Shown here piece by piece: positions 10,907-23,520 of a stretch of DNA of 64,000 bases. A model generated the notes under the pieces. That model was not told the origin of the DNA and did not search any database. It was given only the letters and a program-made list of their open reading frames with translations. Source of the stretch: Amphiduros pacificus (lineage: Eukaryota; Annelida; Polychaeta; Phyllodocida; Hesionidae); assembly GCA_949316495.1 (NCBI GenBank), contig OX439001.1:29289386-29353385 (forward strand). The letters are read 5' to 3'. The position numbers and the translations under genes are program-made. How positions within the stretch are numbered: the first letter of the stretch is position 1; the number at the start of each line of letters is the position of its first letter.

Positions 10907-11977
10907 ATGTCCCCCTTTGCAATTGCAAAGGGGATTCAAGGCATTGCCGGGGTGCCGAAAACAGTTAAAAAAATGGGAAAGCGTTTATTAATTGAAGTTG
11001 AGCGGAAGAGCCATGCGGACAATCTTTTAAGATGCCGAATGTTGGCCACAGTTCCAGTTTTGATAACGGCTCATAAGACCCTCAATAGTAAAAAAGGAGT
11101 GATAAGATGCCCAGATCTGGCGGGAGTTTCTGAAGAGGAAATAGTGGATGAACTAAAAGATCAAGATGTTATCCAATGCAAACGAATTTTTATTAAGAAG
11201 GATGGAGCCAAAATTCCAATTAACACATTCATTCTGACATTTGAAGCAGCGCAGCTTCCAACATCTATTAAAGTTGGATATTTAAACGTCCGAGTTGATG
11301 TTTTCATTCCAAACCCTCTGCGTTGCTTCAAGTGTCAGAGGTATGGACATGGATCTGATCGATGCAAAGGAAACATAACTTGCCCGAAATGTACAGCCCA
11401 GCATAGTGGAGAAGAGTGTTCTTCGGAAACCATGAAATGTGTGAATTGTCAAGGCAATCACCCATCGTATTCGCGGAATTGTCCTTCATTTTTAAAAGAG
11501 AAGGAAATTCAGCGAATACGCCACACCGAAAACATTTCTTTTCCTGAGGCACGTAAACGTGTAGAAAGTTTTAATAATTCCAAAACATCCTATGCTACCG
11601 ACTTAAAAACCAAAGAGACAAAAACAATAACAATACAGACAGAAATAACCTGGCCAATCGATGAAAAGAATTATTCCTATTTTTCAAATACCTCCAAATC
11701 TTCAGGAACATCCACTCAAACCCAAACACCCACTACCCCAGCAATAAATGTACCAACAGTTCAATCCACTAAAACCTCTTCACAAACTCCCTCCACATCA
11801 TCCAGTAAAAATGTAAATAGCAACAGACCAGTTAAGAAATCAGACAAAAAAGAAATCAAAGATCAAAGCAAAACTAAAATAAATAGAACTAAATCCTTAG
11901 AAAGGATGGACACAGGTGATCCTTCCGATATACATTTTACACCTGTTCACTCAAAACATAATCATAAACTTAAATGA
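10907..11977 (+). CDS. ORF1 (nucleic-acid-binding Gag-like protein) of the I-clade LINE
   Basis: The open frame runs from 10802, where its first codon is TTG, but the first in-frame ATG is 10907. The peptide before it (KKWPRFLIAESSDAEH) matches the usual start of this domain in related ORF1 proteins, so either a start codon has been lost or initiation is unusual. Three zinc knuckles follow one another (CFKCQRYGHGSDRC, CPKCTAQHSGEEC, CVNCQGNHPSYSRNC), then KEIQRIRHTENISFPEARKRVE, typical of the group, and an S/T/K-rich tail. It would coat the LINE RNA and aid strand annealing during target-primed reverse transcription. Confidence 0.8.
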   Translation: MSPFAIAKGIQGIAGVPKTVKKMGKRLLIEVERKSHADNLLRCRMLATVPVLITAHKTLNSKKGVIRCPDLAGVSEEEIVDELKDQDVIQCKRIFIKKDGAKIPINTFILTFEAAQLPTSIKVGYLNVRVDVFIPNPLRCFKCQRYGHGSDRCKGNITCPKCTAQHSGEECSSETMKCVNCQGNHPSYSRNCPSFLKEKEIQRIRHTENISFPEARKRVESFNNSKTSYATDLKTKETKTITIQTEITWPIDEKNYSYFSNTSKSSGTSTQTQTPTTPAINVPTVQSTKTSSQTPSTSSSKNVNSNRPVKKSDKKEIKDQSKTKINRTKSLERMDTGDPSDIHFTPVHSKHNHKLK

Positions 11978-11986
11978 TTATGTTAA

Positions 11987-14900
11987 ATCCTATATTTATC
12001 CTCATTATTTTTAATATGGCTATCAGCAGTATCATACAAATGGAACTGTAGAGGATTCGAGGCAAACAGGCCAGAACTGGAGTTATTAGCCCAAAAATAT
12101 AACGCATCTGTAATTTGTTTACAAGAAACTAAATTCAAAGATAATTCCACAACATTTAAGGGGTATGTACCTTATAATAAAGTTGGTTCAATAGATGCAA
12201 TGGACCGAGCACATGGCGGAGTTTCTGTTTTTGTTAAATCCTGTATACCACAAAGTAAAGTAACATTAAATACTAATTTACAAGCTTCTGCAGTCAGGGT
12301 TACCCTGCATAATACATTAACTATATGTTCAATATATTTACCGCCTAGTGAGCCAGTTAATATTACAGATTTAAATAATTTGATAACCCAGCTGCCACAG
12401 CCATATATGTTAGTTGGTGACTTTAATGCACACAACTATCTTTGGGGTGGCAGAAATAATACTGATGCCAAAGGACGTATAATAGAAGATTTTTTAAATA
12501 ATAATAGTTTGTGCCTCTGGAATGACGATTCCCCGACATATTTACATCCTGCTACAGGCTCTTTAACATCAATAGATCTCTCCATGTGCACTCCAAATTT
12601 ATTTTTAGACTATTCCTGGGAAGTAGAGGAAGATCAATGGGGTAGTGATCATTATCCCATTATTTTAAATAACCATTTTCCTCCACCAGACGAACGAATC
12701 CCCAAGTGGAAATTTCATAAAGCCGTTTGGGCAAAATTTCAAACATCCTGTTTTAATAAAATAACTCCAGAACTTTTTAACAAGTTATTATATTTAAGTT
12801 TTTACAGATACATTGTATGATATTGCTGATGGGTGTATTCCCAAATCAAAGCCAAATTCTAAAATTCAAGAAAAACCCTGGTTTAATGATGAGTGCAAAA
12901 AAGCTGTCAAGGAGCGCAAAAAAGCTCTGAAAAAATTTAATCAACAGCCAACTCAATATAATTTGCACCAATTTCAAGTAAAAAGAGCTAAAGCCCGTTA
13001 TATTATTAAAATAAGCAAGAGAAAAAGTTGGAAGGATTATGTTTCCAAATTAAATACGCGTACACCGATTAAAAAATGCTGGGATATGGTGCGTAAAATT
13101 TCGGGGAAGGGAGGTGGAGCAAGGATCAAACATTTAACTCATAATGGCAAATTAATTACAAATCCCACTGAAATAGGTAACACAATAGGTCAAACAATTT
13201 CCAAGAATTCCTCATCCAATAATTATTCTGCAAAATTTCAACAAATAAAAAATAGAAAAGAAAGAAACCAACTAAATTTTACATCTCATAACTTGGAAGA
13301 ATATAATAAATCATTTACAATAGAAGATTTGAAACTTGCTTTGGATAAATCTCATGATACCGCTCCTGGGCCTGATCAAATTCACTACCAAATCCTTAAA
13401 CACCTCCCTGATCAATCACTTGGACATCTTTTAAATATTTTTAATAACATTTGGGAAAGTGGTGATTTTCCTCCTTCATGGAGTGAAGCCACTATTATTC
13501 CCATTCCTAAGCCTGGCAAAGACTCCTCAGATTCAAATAATTATCGCCCCATTGCTTTAACCAGTTGTATCTGTAAAACAATGGAGCGAATGATTAATGA
13601 GCGTTTAGTTTGGTTTTTAGAAACTGCAGCTTTTATTTCTGTTGCACAGAGTGGCTTTAGAAAAACTTGAAGTACCATTGACCACCTTGTACGTTTAGAG
13701 ACATTTATAAGAGAGGGTTTTTTAAAAGGTGAGCATGTGGTTAGCATTTTCTTTGATTTAGAGAAAGCGTACGATACTACATGGAAATTTGGAATAATGA
13801 GCGATTTATATGATATGGGATTAAGGGGTCGTTTACCCCTTTTTATTCAAAATTTTTTATCAAATAGACAATTCAGGGTCCGAGTTGGTTCATCACTTTC
13901 TGATGCTTTTGATCAGGAAATGGGTGTTCCACAGGGAAGTATATTATCAGTCACCCTTTTTATTATTAAAATTAACAGCATTGTTGATTGTATGAGGCCT
14001 GGAGCAGATTGCTCACTTTTTGTTGATGATTTCAACTTAAGCTACAGGTCCACAAGCATGCATACAATAGAACGACAGCTCCAACAACATTTAAATAGAT
14101 TACAAGAATGGGCTGATCATAACGGATTTAAGTTTTCTTTAAAGAAAACTGTGTGTATGCACTTTTGTAAAAAATGGAAGGTTCACCCAGATCCTGATCT
14201 TTATTTAGGCCAAACTCGGATACCTGTTGTCGAAGAAACCAAGTTTCTTGGACTTATTTTTGACAGGAAATTATCTTTTATTCCTCACATTAAATACGTT
14301 AAAAAGAAATGCCAGAAGGCATTGGATTTATTACGGGTTCTTGCCCATACCGATTGGGGAGGGGACAGTAATATTTTATTGCAATTTTACAGAGCGCTTG
14401 TACGTTCTAAGCTTGATTATGGATGTATGATATATGGATCAGCACGTCCATCTTATATTAAAATGCTTGATCCTATACAAAATCAAGGTTTACGACTTTG
14501 CCTTGGTGCATTTCGTACATCGCCTGCAGATAGCTTGGCAGTTGAGGCAGATGAGCTGCCTCTTGATTTAAGAAGAGAAAAGCTTGCCCTTCAGTATGCT
14601 GCAAAAATTGCAGCTTGTCCAGACAATCCTGCACATGATACTATATTTAATCCAAACTATGTTGACCTTTTTGAAAGTAAATCTAATACAATACCAACTT
14701 TTGGCATTCGCATCAAAGAATCTTTACAATCTTTAAATTTAAATCCAAATCAAATAGCTAAATTTCAATATCCAGAAACACCTCCATGGACCTACGAATC
14801 TTTAAATATTAATGTAGCCATGTCAGAATTAAAGAAATACTCAACCGATCCATCCCTGTCTATAAATAGATATAATGAAATAAAATCTGTTTTCACTGGA

Positions 14901-15707
14901 TATCAGTGTATTTACACTGATGGATCATTTGATGATGACAAGGCTGCTGCAGCTGCTGTTAAGGGCAATCATATTTATTCAGAACGTCTGCCAAATAAAT
15001 CTTCTATTTATTCTGCAGAACTTCATGCTTTATACCTAGCTTTAGATCATGTGGAGACTTCTCCACATCGAAAATTTTTAATATTTTCTGATTCATTGTC
15101 TTCTTTACAAGCAATGAAAGCAAAGGATTGGAAAAATCCTTTTATTTACAATATCCTTGAGCGGCATCACAAACTCTGTACTGAGGAAAATAAAGAAATT
15201 CGTTTTTACTGGATTCCCAGTCATATTGGAATCCTTGGAAATGAGGCTGCGGACCAAGCTGCCAAGGCAGCATTGGATAAGCGGCCAATAAATATGCTTA
15301 TACCTTATACAGAGTTTAAGAAATATATTACTGTTTTTTTACGTTCTAAATGGCAATTGCGCTGGAATGAAGCAGTTTTTAATAAATAACACGAAATTAA
15401 ACCCGTTCTGGGTAAAACAAAAGGTGCTTGTAGAATTAACCGAAGAGAAGAGTCTGTTTTAAGTCGAATAAGAATAGGACATAGTCATTTAACACATTGC
15501 TATCTTCTTAAAGGTGAAGATCAGCCTCAGTGTGTTGGATGTCAAAGGGCTATGACTATTAAACATATTTTAATTGAATGTATTGATTTTGATATAATTA
15601 GGACTCAATATTTTAATGTGCAAGATTTACATTCGTTATTTGATACTGTAGATACTTCTGTGATAGTATCGTTTTTAAACCAAATAGGACTTTATGACCA
15701 ATTTTAA
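11987..15707 (+). pseudogene. ORF2 (endonuclease-RT-RNase H) of the I-clade LINE, broken
   Basis: The endonuclease starts near 12035 (YKWNCRGFEANRPE), with ICLQETKF, LVGDFNAHN and GSDHYPI catalytic boxes up to about 12670. A one-base frameshift lies near 12795-12820. RT follows (NNYRPIALTS, MGVPQGSILS); the catalytic box reads FVDDF, where FADD is usual. An in-frame TGA at 13668-13670 interrupts it. RNase H spans about 14910-15290 with D-E-D-D residues visible (YTDGSF, SAELHAL, FSDSLSS, GNEAADQAA). A TAA at 15387-15389 separates a final segment to 15707 whose Cys/His motif CVGCQRAMTIKHILIEC ends the protein. No in-frame ATG precedes 12200. Confidence 0.85.
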
Positions 15708-15952
15708 GTGTGGAGCTCTTGTTTACTTAGGTCATTGGCCTATTTATCAAGAACCGCGAAACATCAGATGGTATTTAAAGTCTTTTAAATTGAATTCATT
15801 TCTACAATTTTGTTGTCTATAACTGATATATTGAAAGGATTTTTTTGATATTTTATGTTAAGATTATTTACATATATTGATTTTATAAACGTTTATGTTT
15901 TTACCACTTTTAGGCACTGAATAACCTTAGTGGTTGATGTGCCTCTAAGCAA

Positions 15953-15979
15953 CCATTCATTCATTCATTCATTCATTCA
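15953..15979 (+). repeat. (CATT)n tail of the I-clade LINE
   Basis: About six CATT units directly before the right target duplication. It marks the 3' end of the LINE. Confidence 0.85.
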
Positions 15980-15992
15980 TTGGATATTTTGA
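15980..15992 (+). repeat. Target-site duplication, right copy (I-clade LINE)
   Basis: Identical to 10605-10617. LTR-element sequence resumes directly after it. Confidence 0.9.
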
Positions 15993-18900
15993 CCCGATAC
16001 CTCTTGGGTCTGAGCCTCAAGAGCTTCCCTCTCTCGATCTTGCATGGGGAACTGACAGCTCCGCAGGCCGTGAAAACATAGAGGCAGCTCAAATCTTTGC
16101 CCCGCTTGTTGATTCTGGCTCTCATCTTAAAATTGACCTAACTGAGTCTGATTTGACCCCTACACAGAAATTAACACTTAAATGTCTCATTTCTTCATTT
16201 AGTGACATATTTACAACCAGAGATGGTGAATTTGGTGTCACTAGCGTTGTACAGCATACCATTAATTTAAAAGGTTCGGTTAGCCCCATCAAGCTTCGAC
16301 CTTATCGAGCTGGGTACAAACAACGAGGTATTATTGACAAAGAGGTCCAGCGACTTCTTGATAAAGACATTATTTTCCCTTCAAACAGCCCATGGGCTTT
16401 TCCCATTGTTCTTGTAGAGAAACTGGCATCAGACGGTACTGTTTCCTATCGTATGTGCATAGACTTTAGGAAGTTAAATGAGGTCACAGTTCCTGATTCA
16501 TTTCCTTTGCCACTCATACAAGATACGTTAGATAGTTTGGGTGCTCGTAAATTAAGTCATATGAGCACAATTGACCTGATGGGAGGCTTTCATCAGGTAA
16601 GCGTTCATCCTGACTCGCGACCGTTAACTGCATTCATAACTCACCGTGGGCTTTACGAATATAAACGTCTACCATTCGGCGTTATTAACGGTCCTCCTAC
16701 ATTCCAATGACTGATGGAAACTGTGTTACGCGGTCTTACTGACCTTTGTCTCATATATCTGGACGATGTCCTCGTCCATAGTCCATCTTTTGAACGCCAC
16801 CTGGCGGACCTCACTCAGGTCTTCACACGTTTTAGAAAGGCTAAGTTGAAGCTTAGGACTGACAAGTGTTTCTTTGTTAAGAAACAGGTCAAATATCTCG
16901 GACACCTAATCTCTAAAAATGGTATAGAGGTTGACCCTGGTAAAACGAAGGCTGTTGATGATTATCCTGTTCCCACTTCTTGTAAAGACGTTAGAGCTTT
17001 TCTTGGTTTGTCAGGATATTACCTTCGACTTGTACAAGGACACACAAAAATAGCACAGCCCCTCAATATTCTCACCAGCAAGTAATGTACCTTCGCGTAG
17101 GATGATACAAAGCAGGCAGCTTTCGATGCCCTCAAGGCTAAGTTAGTCTCTGCACCAATTTTAGCTTTCCCTCGCATTGAAGATGACAATCCTTTCGTTA
17201 TCACCACAGATGCTAGTCTTTTTGCCATTGGAAATGTCTTGAGTCAAATGCAAGATGGGATTGAATGGGTTATAGCATACGGTGGACGTGCCCTAAACCC
17301 GGCAGAACAGAATTACACATGCACTGAAAGGGAATGTCTCAGCATAATAGCTGCTTGTAAAATGCACGAGCCCTATTTAAAATTTGACAAATTCACTATT
17401 GTCACTGATCACTTGGCTTTACAATGGTTATTTTGTTCTGAACCGAAAGGACGCCTTGGTAGGTGGATGTTGACATTACAACAGTTTCGTTACGAAATTG
17501 TTCACAAACAGGGTAATTCTATCCCACATGCTGACAGGTTGAGCCGTCGCTCGTATCCCCCTCATTCCGGTCCCATCCCGGAGCTAGAACTCAAATTGGC
17601 CGCTGTATCAGATATGGCTGAAACCAACGATACGCCTCATAACTCCCTGGATAATGACCGCTCTTCCTTAATTGATTTTAACCAGGTTGTTAAGGAGTCA
17701 TATACATTTGATGCTATTAGCGCAAAACAAATGTCAGATTCCGCCCTCCAACCCCTCATTACTTACTTAAAAAAGGCTGTCCTCCCCTCCACTCAACGTG
17801 AGACAAGGAAACTCCTTGCCCACATCAATGATTATTACTTGAAAGAAGGTGTTTTGTTCCATCTCTATATTATGCCAGGTAGAGGTCCTGCGAAAGATAG
17901 GTGTAAGACACAGTTAGTCATTCCTCCCACTTTGCTTGAAGCATTTCATGACAGCTCAATTGGTGCTCATTTAGGAACTGATAAACTTTACTCCACAATA
18001 CGACAAAAATATTATTGGCCTGAAATGCATAGTGATATCATGAATTGGGTTCAATCTTGTCATGTTTGTAGCAAAATGAGTAAATTGCCGAAAAACAGGC
18101 AGGGATCGCTTCAGCCCATCCCTGTCTCTCGACCCTTTCAACGGGTCCACACTGATCTTATAGGCCCTCTTCTGAAAACGGATCGTGGAAACAAATACAT
18201 TCTAGTTTTCCAGGATGCCCTCACTCGTTTTCCGGAGGCTTTTCCCTTACCAGATCAATCGGCCGTGTCCATGGCCGAACGTCTTTTTGAAGATATTTGG
18301 TGTAGATGGGGAAATGTGGAATCTATTGTTAGTGATCGTGGTGGTTGTTATGCTAGCGTAATTGCTGAAGAACTTTGCAAGTTAATGGCCACCAGAAAGG
18401 TTATGACAACGCCATACTGCCCTCGCAGTAACGGCATGGCAGAACGAAGCATGCAGTCTATTTCTAAAAACTTGACACATGATAAACCTACATCTTGGGA
18501 TTTATTCCTCCCGTCTGCACTGTTCGCTATGCATGCTTCTGTACATCAGGCAACGATGTATAGCCCTCTCTTCTTGATGACAGGTAGAGATGCTAAACAT
18601 CCTTTCGAGACAGCACTCCCTGACCCTACGCACTCTAGCCCTTCTGTCCGTCATTATGTGAAGAACATGTTCGAACCTGTCGAGACAGCTCGTAAGTGGG
18701 CCAAAGAAAACAATGAGGTCATGCAGTCTAAGATGAAATCTTATCATGACATGAAAAACAAAGGTTGGCATTTTCAATTCAGTGATAAAGTGAAGCTTAA
18801 ATCACCATACAGTGGCCAATATTATTTGATCAAGCAAACTGCTCCATTGAATTTTAAAGTCTGTACTTGTGACACCCACATCAAGCTGAATTCGTCAATA

Positions 18901-19209
18901 CATGTTAACAGGTTTCGCCCTTGTATTACACGCTTTGACCGCCCTGTTTCCCCGCTTCAATTCGAAGACGGTGTTCCACCGGGAAATGACCTCCCGAGTG
19001 ATGCTATTCCACCTGCAGACCTTTTGCCAGAAACTGACCTAACAGATTCTCAAAATACCATAGATGAGACACATGTTGTAGACCCCCATAGTTCTGACAC
19101 TGAAAATGATGACAATGAATCTGACTCGCAATATGAGATTGAACGAATTTTGAAACAACGACAAGGATCTCAGGAAATGGAGTATTTAATTAAATTGGAA
19201 AAATTATAG
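15993..19209 (+). pseudogene. Reverse transcriptase, RNase H and integrase region of the Gypsy-type fossil
   Basis: RT boxes are clear: CIDFRKLNEVTVPD, DLMGGFHQV, RLPFGVINGPPTFQ and the catalytic YLDD in LCLIYLDDVLVHS, then FLGLSGYY of the thumb. RNase H follows from about 17200, including TCTERECLSIIAACK. Integrase has the HHCC zinc-binding end (near 17960-18070), a core with HTDLIGPLLKT, SDRGGCYAS and a following acidic residue, and a C-terminal domain ending in an acidic D/E/S tail by 19209. The order RT-RH-IN is that of Gypsy/Metaviridae rather than Copia. The region carries several breaks. Confidence 0.88.
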
Positions 19210-19569
19210 TGTGAAGCATAATACGTGGGAACCTTTCTCCTTTCTGAATAAACAGGCTCAAAAAGATGTTCTTACTGATCCCCTTGTTCCACTCGTGAAA
19301 GCAAGAAGTAAATGTTCATTTCCTGTCACTGCAGTGTTCACATATATGATTTTTTCTTTTTTGCAATTTCCCTAAAACTGAAATTTCACATTTGGGTTGT
19401 TAGGAAAACTGCACTCACAGTAGAGTTACGATGAATATTCGATTTCCATTTTTCAGGTTTGTGAGTGGTGACTGACTCATATTTGATGACCCATACTCTC
19501 TCTGACCCGGTCATTCTCTGTATAGTACAACATTAATTGACTAAACGAAAATTGATGCAGATTTGAACT

Positions 19570-21191
19570 TTTGACACAGTAGCTCTTATTACAGTAGCTC
19601 GTATTATTTAGAACACGTTTACAGAATATGAATTGTTGTGTGATAACTCAATACCTTTAGTTTTCTCCCCCAGGCGTAGAAGAGATATCACTACTGTTCA
19701 GGACTTCTGTAATACTTTCCGTTCCCTCACAACGGCATATCAGAATTTGAACGCCTCCTTAACGAATCATATTCACAGATATTGGTGTTCCATTAAGAAA
19801 CTATGGCCTGTCCCTCAAGCTTCTGTATCCGAAAGTGGCAGACACAAGAGATCACTTCTTCCATTTGTAGGATCTTTTCTGGGTTCTGCGTTTGGTTGAG
19901 TTACTGACAAACAGAGGAATAAACTTGTCGGTCAAATAGACATTGTTGAGAGCAATTCCAAACGCCTCCAATTAAATCTCCATGCTCTACATGGCCAAAC
20001 GTCCTCCCTAGTCAGAGTTACAAATGAACATTTAGATGTTGTTTCTGACGATGTGGTGAATAACACATTGAACATTGCTAAACTGTTACAAAATAGTGTA
20101 GACATGTATCGCAGACTTGAAGTAGTTCAGGTACAAACGGAAGCACAGCGACTTCTGTTGAAGTCATTAGGTGACTTCACTTACTCCAGTGTTTCTGAAA
20201 AAGGTCATATCCAAGCCCTTTTAGAGTCAGAGGCACGTTACTCGCCATGGAAACTATTGCAAATAATAAGCTTTCACCTATTTTAATTCCTCCATTTTAC
20301 ATAAATCAATGAGACAAGTTGCTCATCTTTTACGTCTACAATATCCAAATATTTTAGGCTGATGTATGATCAACCTAGTGCTATCTACGCTATACCAGGT
20401 GTCACAGCCCTTAGCAGTGACTCACATCTTTATTTAGATGTTAGTTTACCTCTTGTTGTAAAAGATAATGTGTTCACTATTTATGAAGTATCCTCTTTTC
20501 CGATTCCCACTGGCAGTCCAACACCAAATCAATTCACGCGCATTTCCTACAGACATTCCTTCATTTGCCCTATCCATATTTACAGGTTCAGTTAAAGATA
20601 TCATGTTATATTGTCAGGTTGACTACTTGGTAATGAAAGCTCCCCCTCACGTTTTGCGAGATCTGCAAAATTCATCATTTCTAGTCATTGGCCACAGTGT
20701 ACCGTGGCTCATTTCATGTCAGTTAGACGTTACCCCCACCGAGGTGGAACCATGTTCATTTTGTACACTCACATTAGGATGTGGATGTAGCATGCGATCG
20801 AGCTCTGGTGTTTATATTCCACCCAGTCTCACTCATTGTGATAACAAATTGATAACTCGTGTTGAGAAATCCTATACCACTAATTTGCTGTTTATCTCGC
20901 TCTTTCTCAATGATTCTGTCACACAAGGCATGACAGCGTTCACCCTGTTTGATGACCCGCCTGTTTTAGACGTTCTAGACTTAGACCTTCACTCATTAGG
21001 AGTCAATGATTTATCCTCGTGTTGACTCCTCGTGGTCAATGCCCGGAGGCCTGGCCATATCTGAAGATATGAGTTGGCTACGCCTCCTCAACACAGCAGG
21101 TACAGGTTTAGCAATAGGTTGTGCAATCTGTTTATCTATTCTTTATAGTAGGTATAACATCTTAAGAAGACCTTTCAGTTCTTCCAATTAA
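19570..21191 (+). pseudogene. Envelope-like (F-protein type) region of the Gypsy-type fossil
   Basis: A furin-type basic site RHKRS directly precedes a glycine-rich hydrophobic stretch, LLPFVGSFLGSAFG. This is the arrangement at the fusion peptide of errantivirus envelope and baculovirus F proteins. Downstream come a helical region and, near 21080-21150, a hydrophobic segment (TGLAIGCAICLSILYS) suited to a membrane anchor, followed by a short basic tail. Position after integrase fits env. Several breaks are present. The F-type assignment rests on the cleavage/fusion motif and the position only. Confidence 0.7.
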
Positions 21192-21242
21192 GCCAGGTCC
21201 CAGCTGCGGACGGTGCTTCCTCACACATAGGAATACACGGAC

Positions 21243-21431
21243 GTGTTCAACGTTTTTAGTGTCACTATCCTGATTATTGTTATTATAATTGTGTTTCCAC
21301 TTCGGAAAGCTCATGTTTCATATCAGAATAGACATGATTTGACCGAGAGGCAAAAAGCCCTCAAACTCGAGTTTTACTCAAATTATTTTCGGGCACCTCT
21401 CGCGTCGTCCTTTCGGTCACTGAAATTCTGA
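21243..21431 (+). other. Extra small ORF of the LTR fossil, single-pass membrane type
   Basis: Sixty-two codons. A run of V/I/L residues near the N-terminus would span a membrane once and is followed by a basic, charged tail. No ATG begins the frame. It could be the end of an env-type product in another frame or a separate small protein; it is not recognised. Confidence 0.35.
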
Positions 21432-21507
21432 CTTTCCCAGGTTATATCAAAGTTATCCCCGGCGAAACTATGCCCAGTGCTGAAATGTCCTGTCCTCTCC
21501 ACATGCT

Positions 21508-21870
21508 TTGAATCTCCTCATTGGAAGTGATGGTTATTTCATACTCCACAATTTACCTTCTGATTTACCCCTTCGTTCACTAGGAAAAATGTTCACTCCT
21601 CTTAATAGGAAAACGTTATCATCACCTCTTGACCCCCGCAGACTGCATAAGAATGGCATATCCAAGTATACTAGACCACAATTTCCGTCTTTGGATCAAC
21701 TACGGGAAGAACACTATGACCCGAAGGTGGGACAACTCAAAGGCATTCTCACCTCCGCTAAATCTACACCATGCCTGACCTTCCAGGAACCTCCTGTCAA
21801 AAAGGTCAGATGGGGAGATCATGCTCATGCAAAGAGCATGGACACTGATATTCACATTGGCTCAGGATGA
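21508..21870 (+). other. Extra ORF of the LTR fossil, unknown
   Basis: A 120-codon frame beginning with TTG; its first ATG is internal. Basic and proline-containing, with no membrane segment and no recognised domain. It overlaps the next frame by 50 bases, a compact arrangement more like a viral gene block than untranslated sequence. Confidence 0.4.
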
Positions 21871-22273
21871 TCACATAGTCTTTACGATATATCATATTCC
21901 TCTTCCCATTATGTCTCAGATTTTTCAGAAAATTAAAACTAACACAGCACTCAGTGGTTTATTGGCTTTCTATGTCCTATGCATAGATAACGCCCTTTGT
22001 GATGTTTGTTTTCAAATTAGTAAGCCCTGTTGTAGTAACTGTTTGGACAAACTTGCTGTCCGATTTCTGAAATTGTTTTACTGGTCTCACCCAATGTCAT
22101 GGGGGCATGCCGAACGTGTTGTTCGGAGAGCTTTAAATTATTTCAAAAATGAAGGTAAGGAAAAATATTCGGTCAAGTACTTCAGAGCTTTGACTGCTCT
22201 AGACCCATGGATATCTTGTACTACGTTTACTACTAACAATTCCGATCACACATATACCGAACCTGTAGTTTAA
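21821..22273 (+). other. Extra ORF of the LTR fossil, cysteine-rich
   Basis: One hundred and fifty codons from an ATG. A CDVCFQISKPCCSNC cluster in the middle could bind zinc. Not recognised. Confidence 0.45.
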
Positions 22274-22399
22274 TTACATTGTGTAGACACCATGTTTTCT
22301 GGTGCAGGTTTGCATGCCTCCTTGTTTAGCTATTGCTTATGCTTCCTTCCTTTCATTCCTTGATAGATTTTTTTTCCTTCCCCTTCAAAATTAGTGGAG

Positions 22400-23023
22400 A
22401 TGCTTTCGCTAGCTTGCATGCTACGTGTTGTGTTATGTTCTCTGTTTCAGATGGTGTACCCCCAGGATCCAGAGGACATCATTGAGCATCACGCCACCAG
22501 GCGGGAAAGGTTCTTTATTGAAGTGGGCAGCATGCTTCTGGAAGACTTCCCTATGGAGGAAAAGTTGACCTTCGAATTGGTCATCTCTCATCGAGAGGGT
22601 AACGTGGCTCTTGAAGGATCCGCAAGGTGGCTTCCACGTTTTATAGACATTCCGCGGGAGTGTGTCCCTGACAGGCGAGTACTGTTTTTTCATGACTTTC
22701 GCTCATTTAAACATGTAGTCCTTGAGATCCACACTTCTTGTGGTTTAGGACTATATAGTGTTATTCGTGGTACACACAAGTCCTTTTATATGACCTTGCG
22801 TGAAGTATGTCATTTCGCATACTTCCCGGGTCTTATCAGTGTTGTATTGGGGATCCTGTCAGAGTGTTCCTGTCGTAGAGTGGCCCAGTTGCCTGATCTC
22901 TTCACGGCTTTCCTTCACACCCCACCCGAGTTGCACTGGGATTTGCAAGGACCACCTTTGATATATAGAGGGCCTATCCCAGACCCTCTCCCTCCGAAGT
23001 CAAAGAACCAAACAGTCGAATGA
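22400..23023 (+). other. Extra ORF of the LTR fossil, ~207 residues, unknown
   Basis: Open from the ATG at 22400. Composition is that of a folded protein, with mixed charged and aromatic residues, and unlike a random frame in AT-rich DNA. It stops with TGA where the next ORF starts, so ATGA is shared at 23020-23023. No domain recognised. It might be a captured host or viral gene. Confidence 0.5.
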
Positions 23024-23520
23024 CCTTTTCAACTCCTGGCCCCGCTCTAAAATTTTTTCACCCTCCCCAACTTTTAGAACTGTCCGCCCTGACCCATTCT
23101 TTGGTGAATATGGATTTTTTCACCTACCATTCGTCTCTACATCCCCCCTTCCTGGTGCTGCTTCTGATAAGCCTATATCTGGCACCCCCTTTAGCAGTTT
23201 ATGCTGTTTTCATTAGATCAGCCGTTCACAGTTTCTCTAAACCACTTCATGCATTACCTGTGATACCTGAGGATCACATCGACTCTGTTGACCCCTTTTC
23301 TCTAACATCCCCCTCTTCTCCCAAACATAGACTCCGTTTTCAAAACATGGATGACAATCGCCACCCCCCAAGACTTGGCCTTTGTGTATTTCTACCACCC
23401 CCCCCTAACACTTGGCCTTTTAATACTTCACGTCGCCCTCTATGTTGGGATTGTGCAACATGCCCTATGTCCCCACCTGTCCCCAAAATCGAATCCACAT
23501 GGGTACCAAAATTCAAGTGA
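23020..23520 (+). other. Extra ORF of the LTR fossil, overlapping its neighbour by ATGA
   Basis: One hundred and sixty-six codons, P/L-rich, with a strongly hydrophobic stretch early on (about residues 38-68) that could be a membrane segment. Its ATG overlaps the stop of the preceding ORF, which would permit termination-reinitiation. Not recognised. Confidence 0.45.

Larger units (their letters stand above)
10618..15979 (+). mobile_element. I-clade (Nimb/I-like) LINE, ~5.4 kb, near full length
   Basis: Inserted into the pol region of the LTR fossil with a perfect 13-bp duplication. It has a GC-richer 5' untranslated region (GGTGCGGGGATTAAAG and a run of C), ORF1 with three CCHC knuckles, ORF2 with endonuclease, reverse transcriptase and RNase H, a C-terminal Cys/His motif, and a (CATT)n tail instead of poly(A). 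RNase H and three zinc knuckles place it in the I group. ORF2 carries three lesions that are easy to see, so this copy is dead but not old. Confidence 0.9.
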
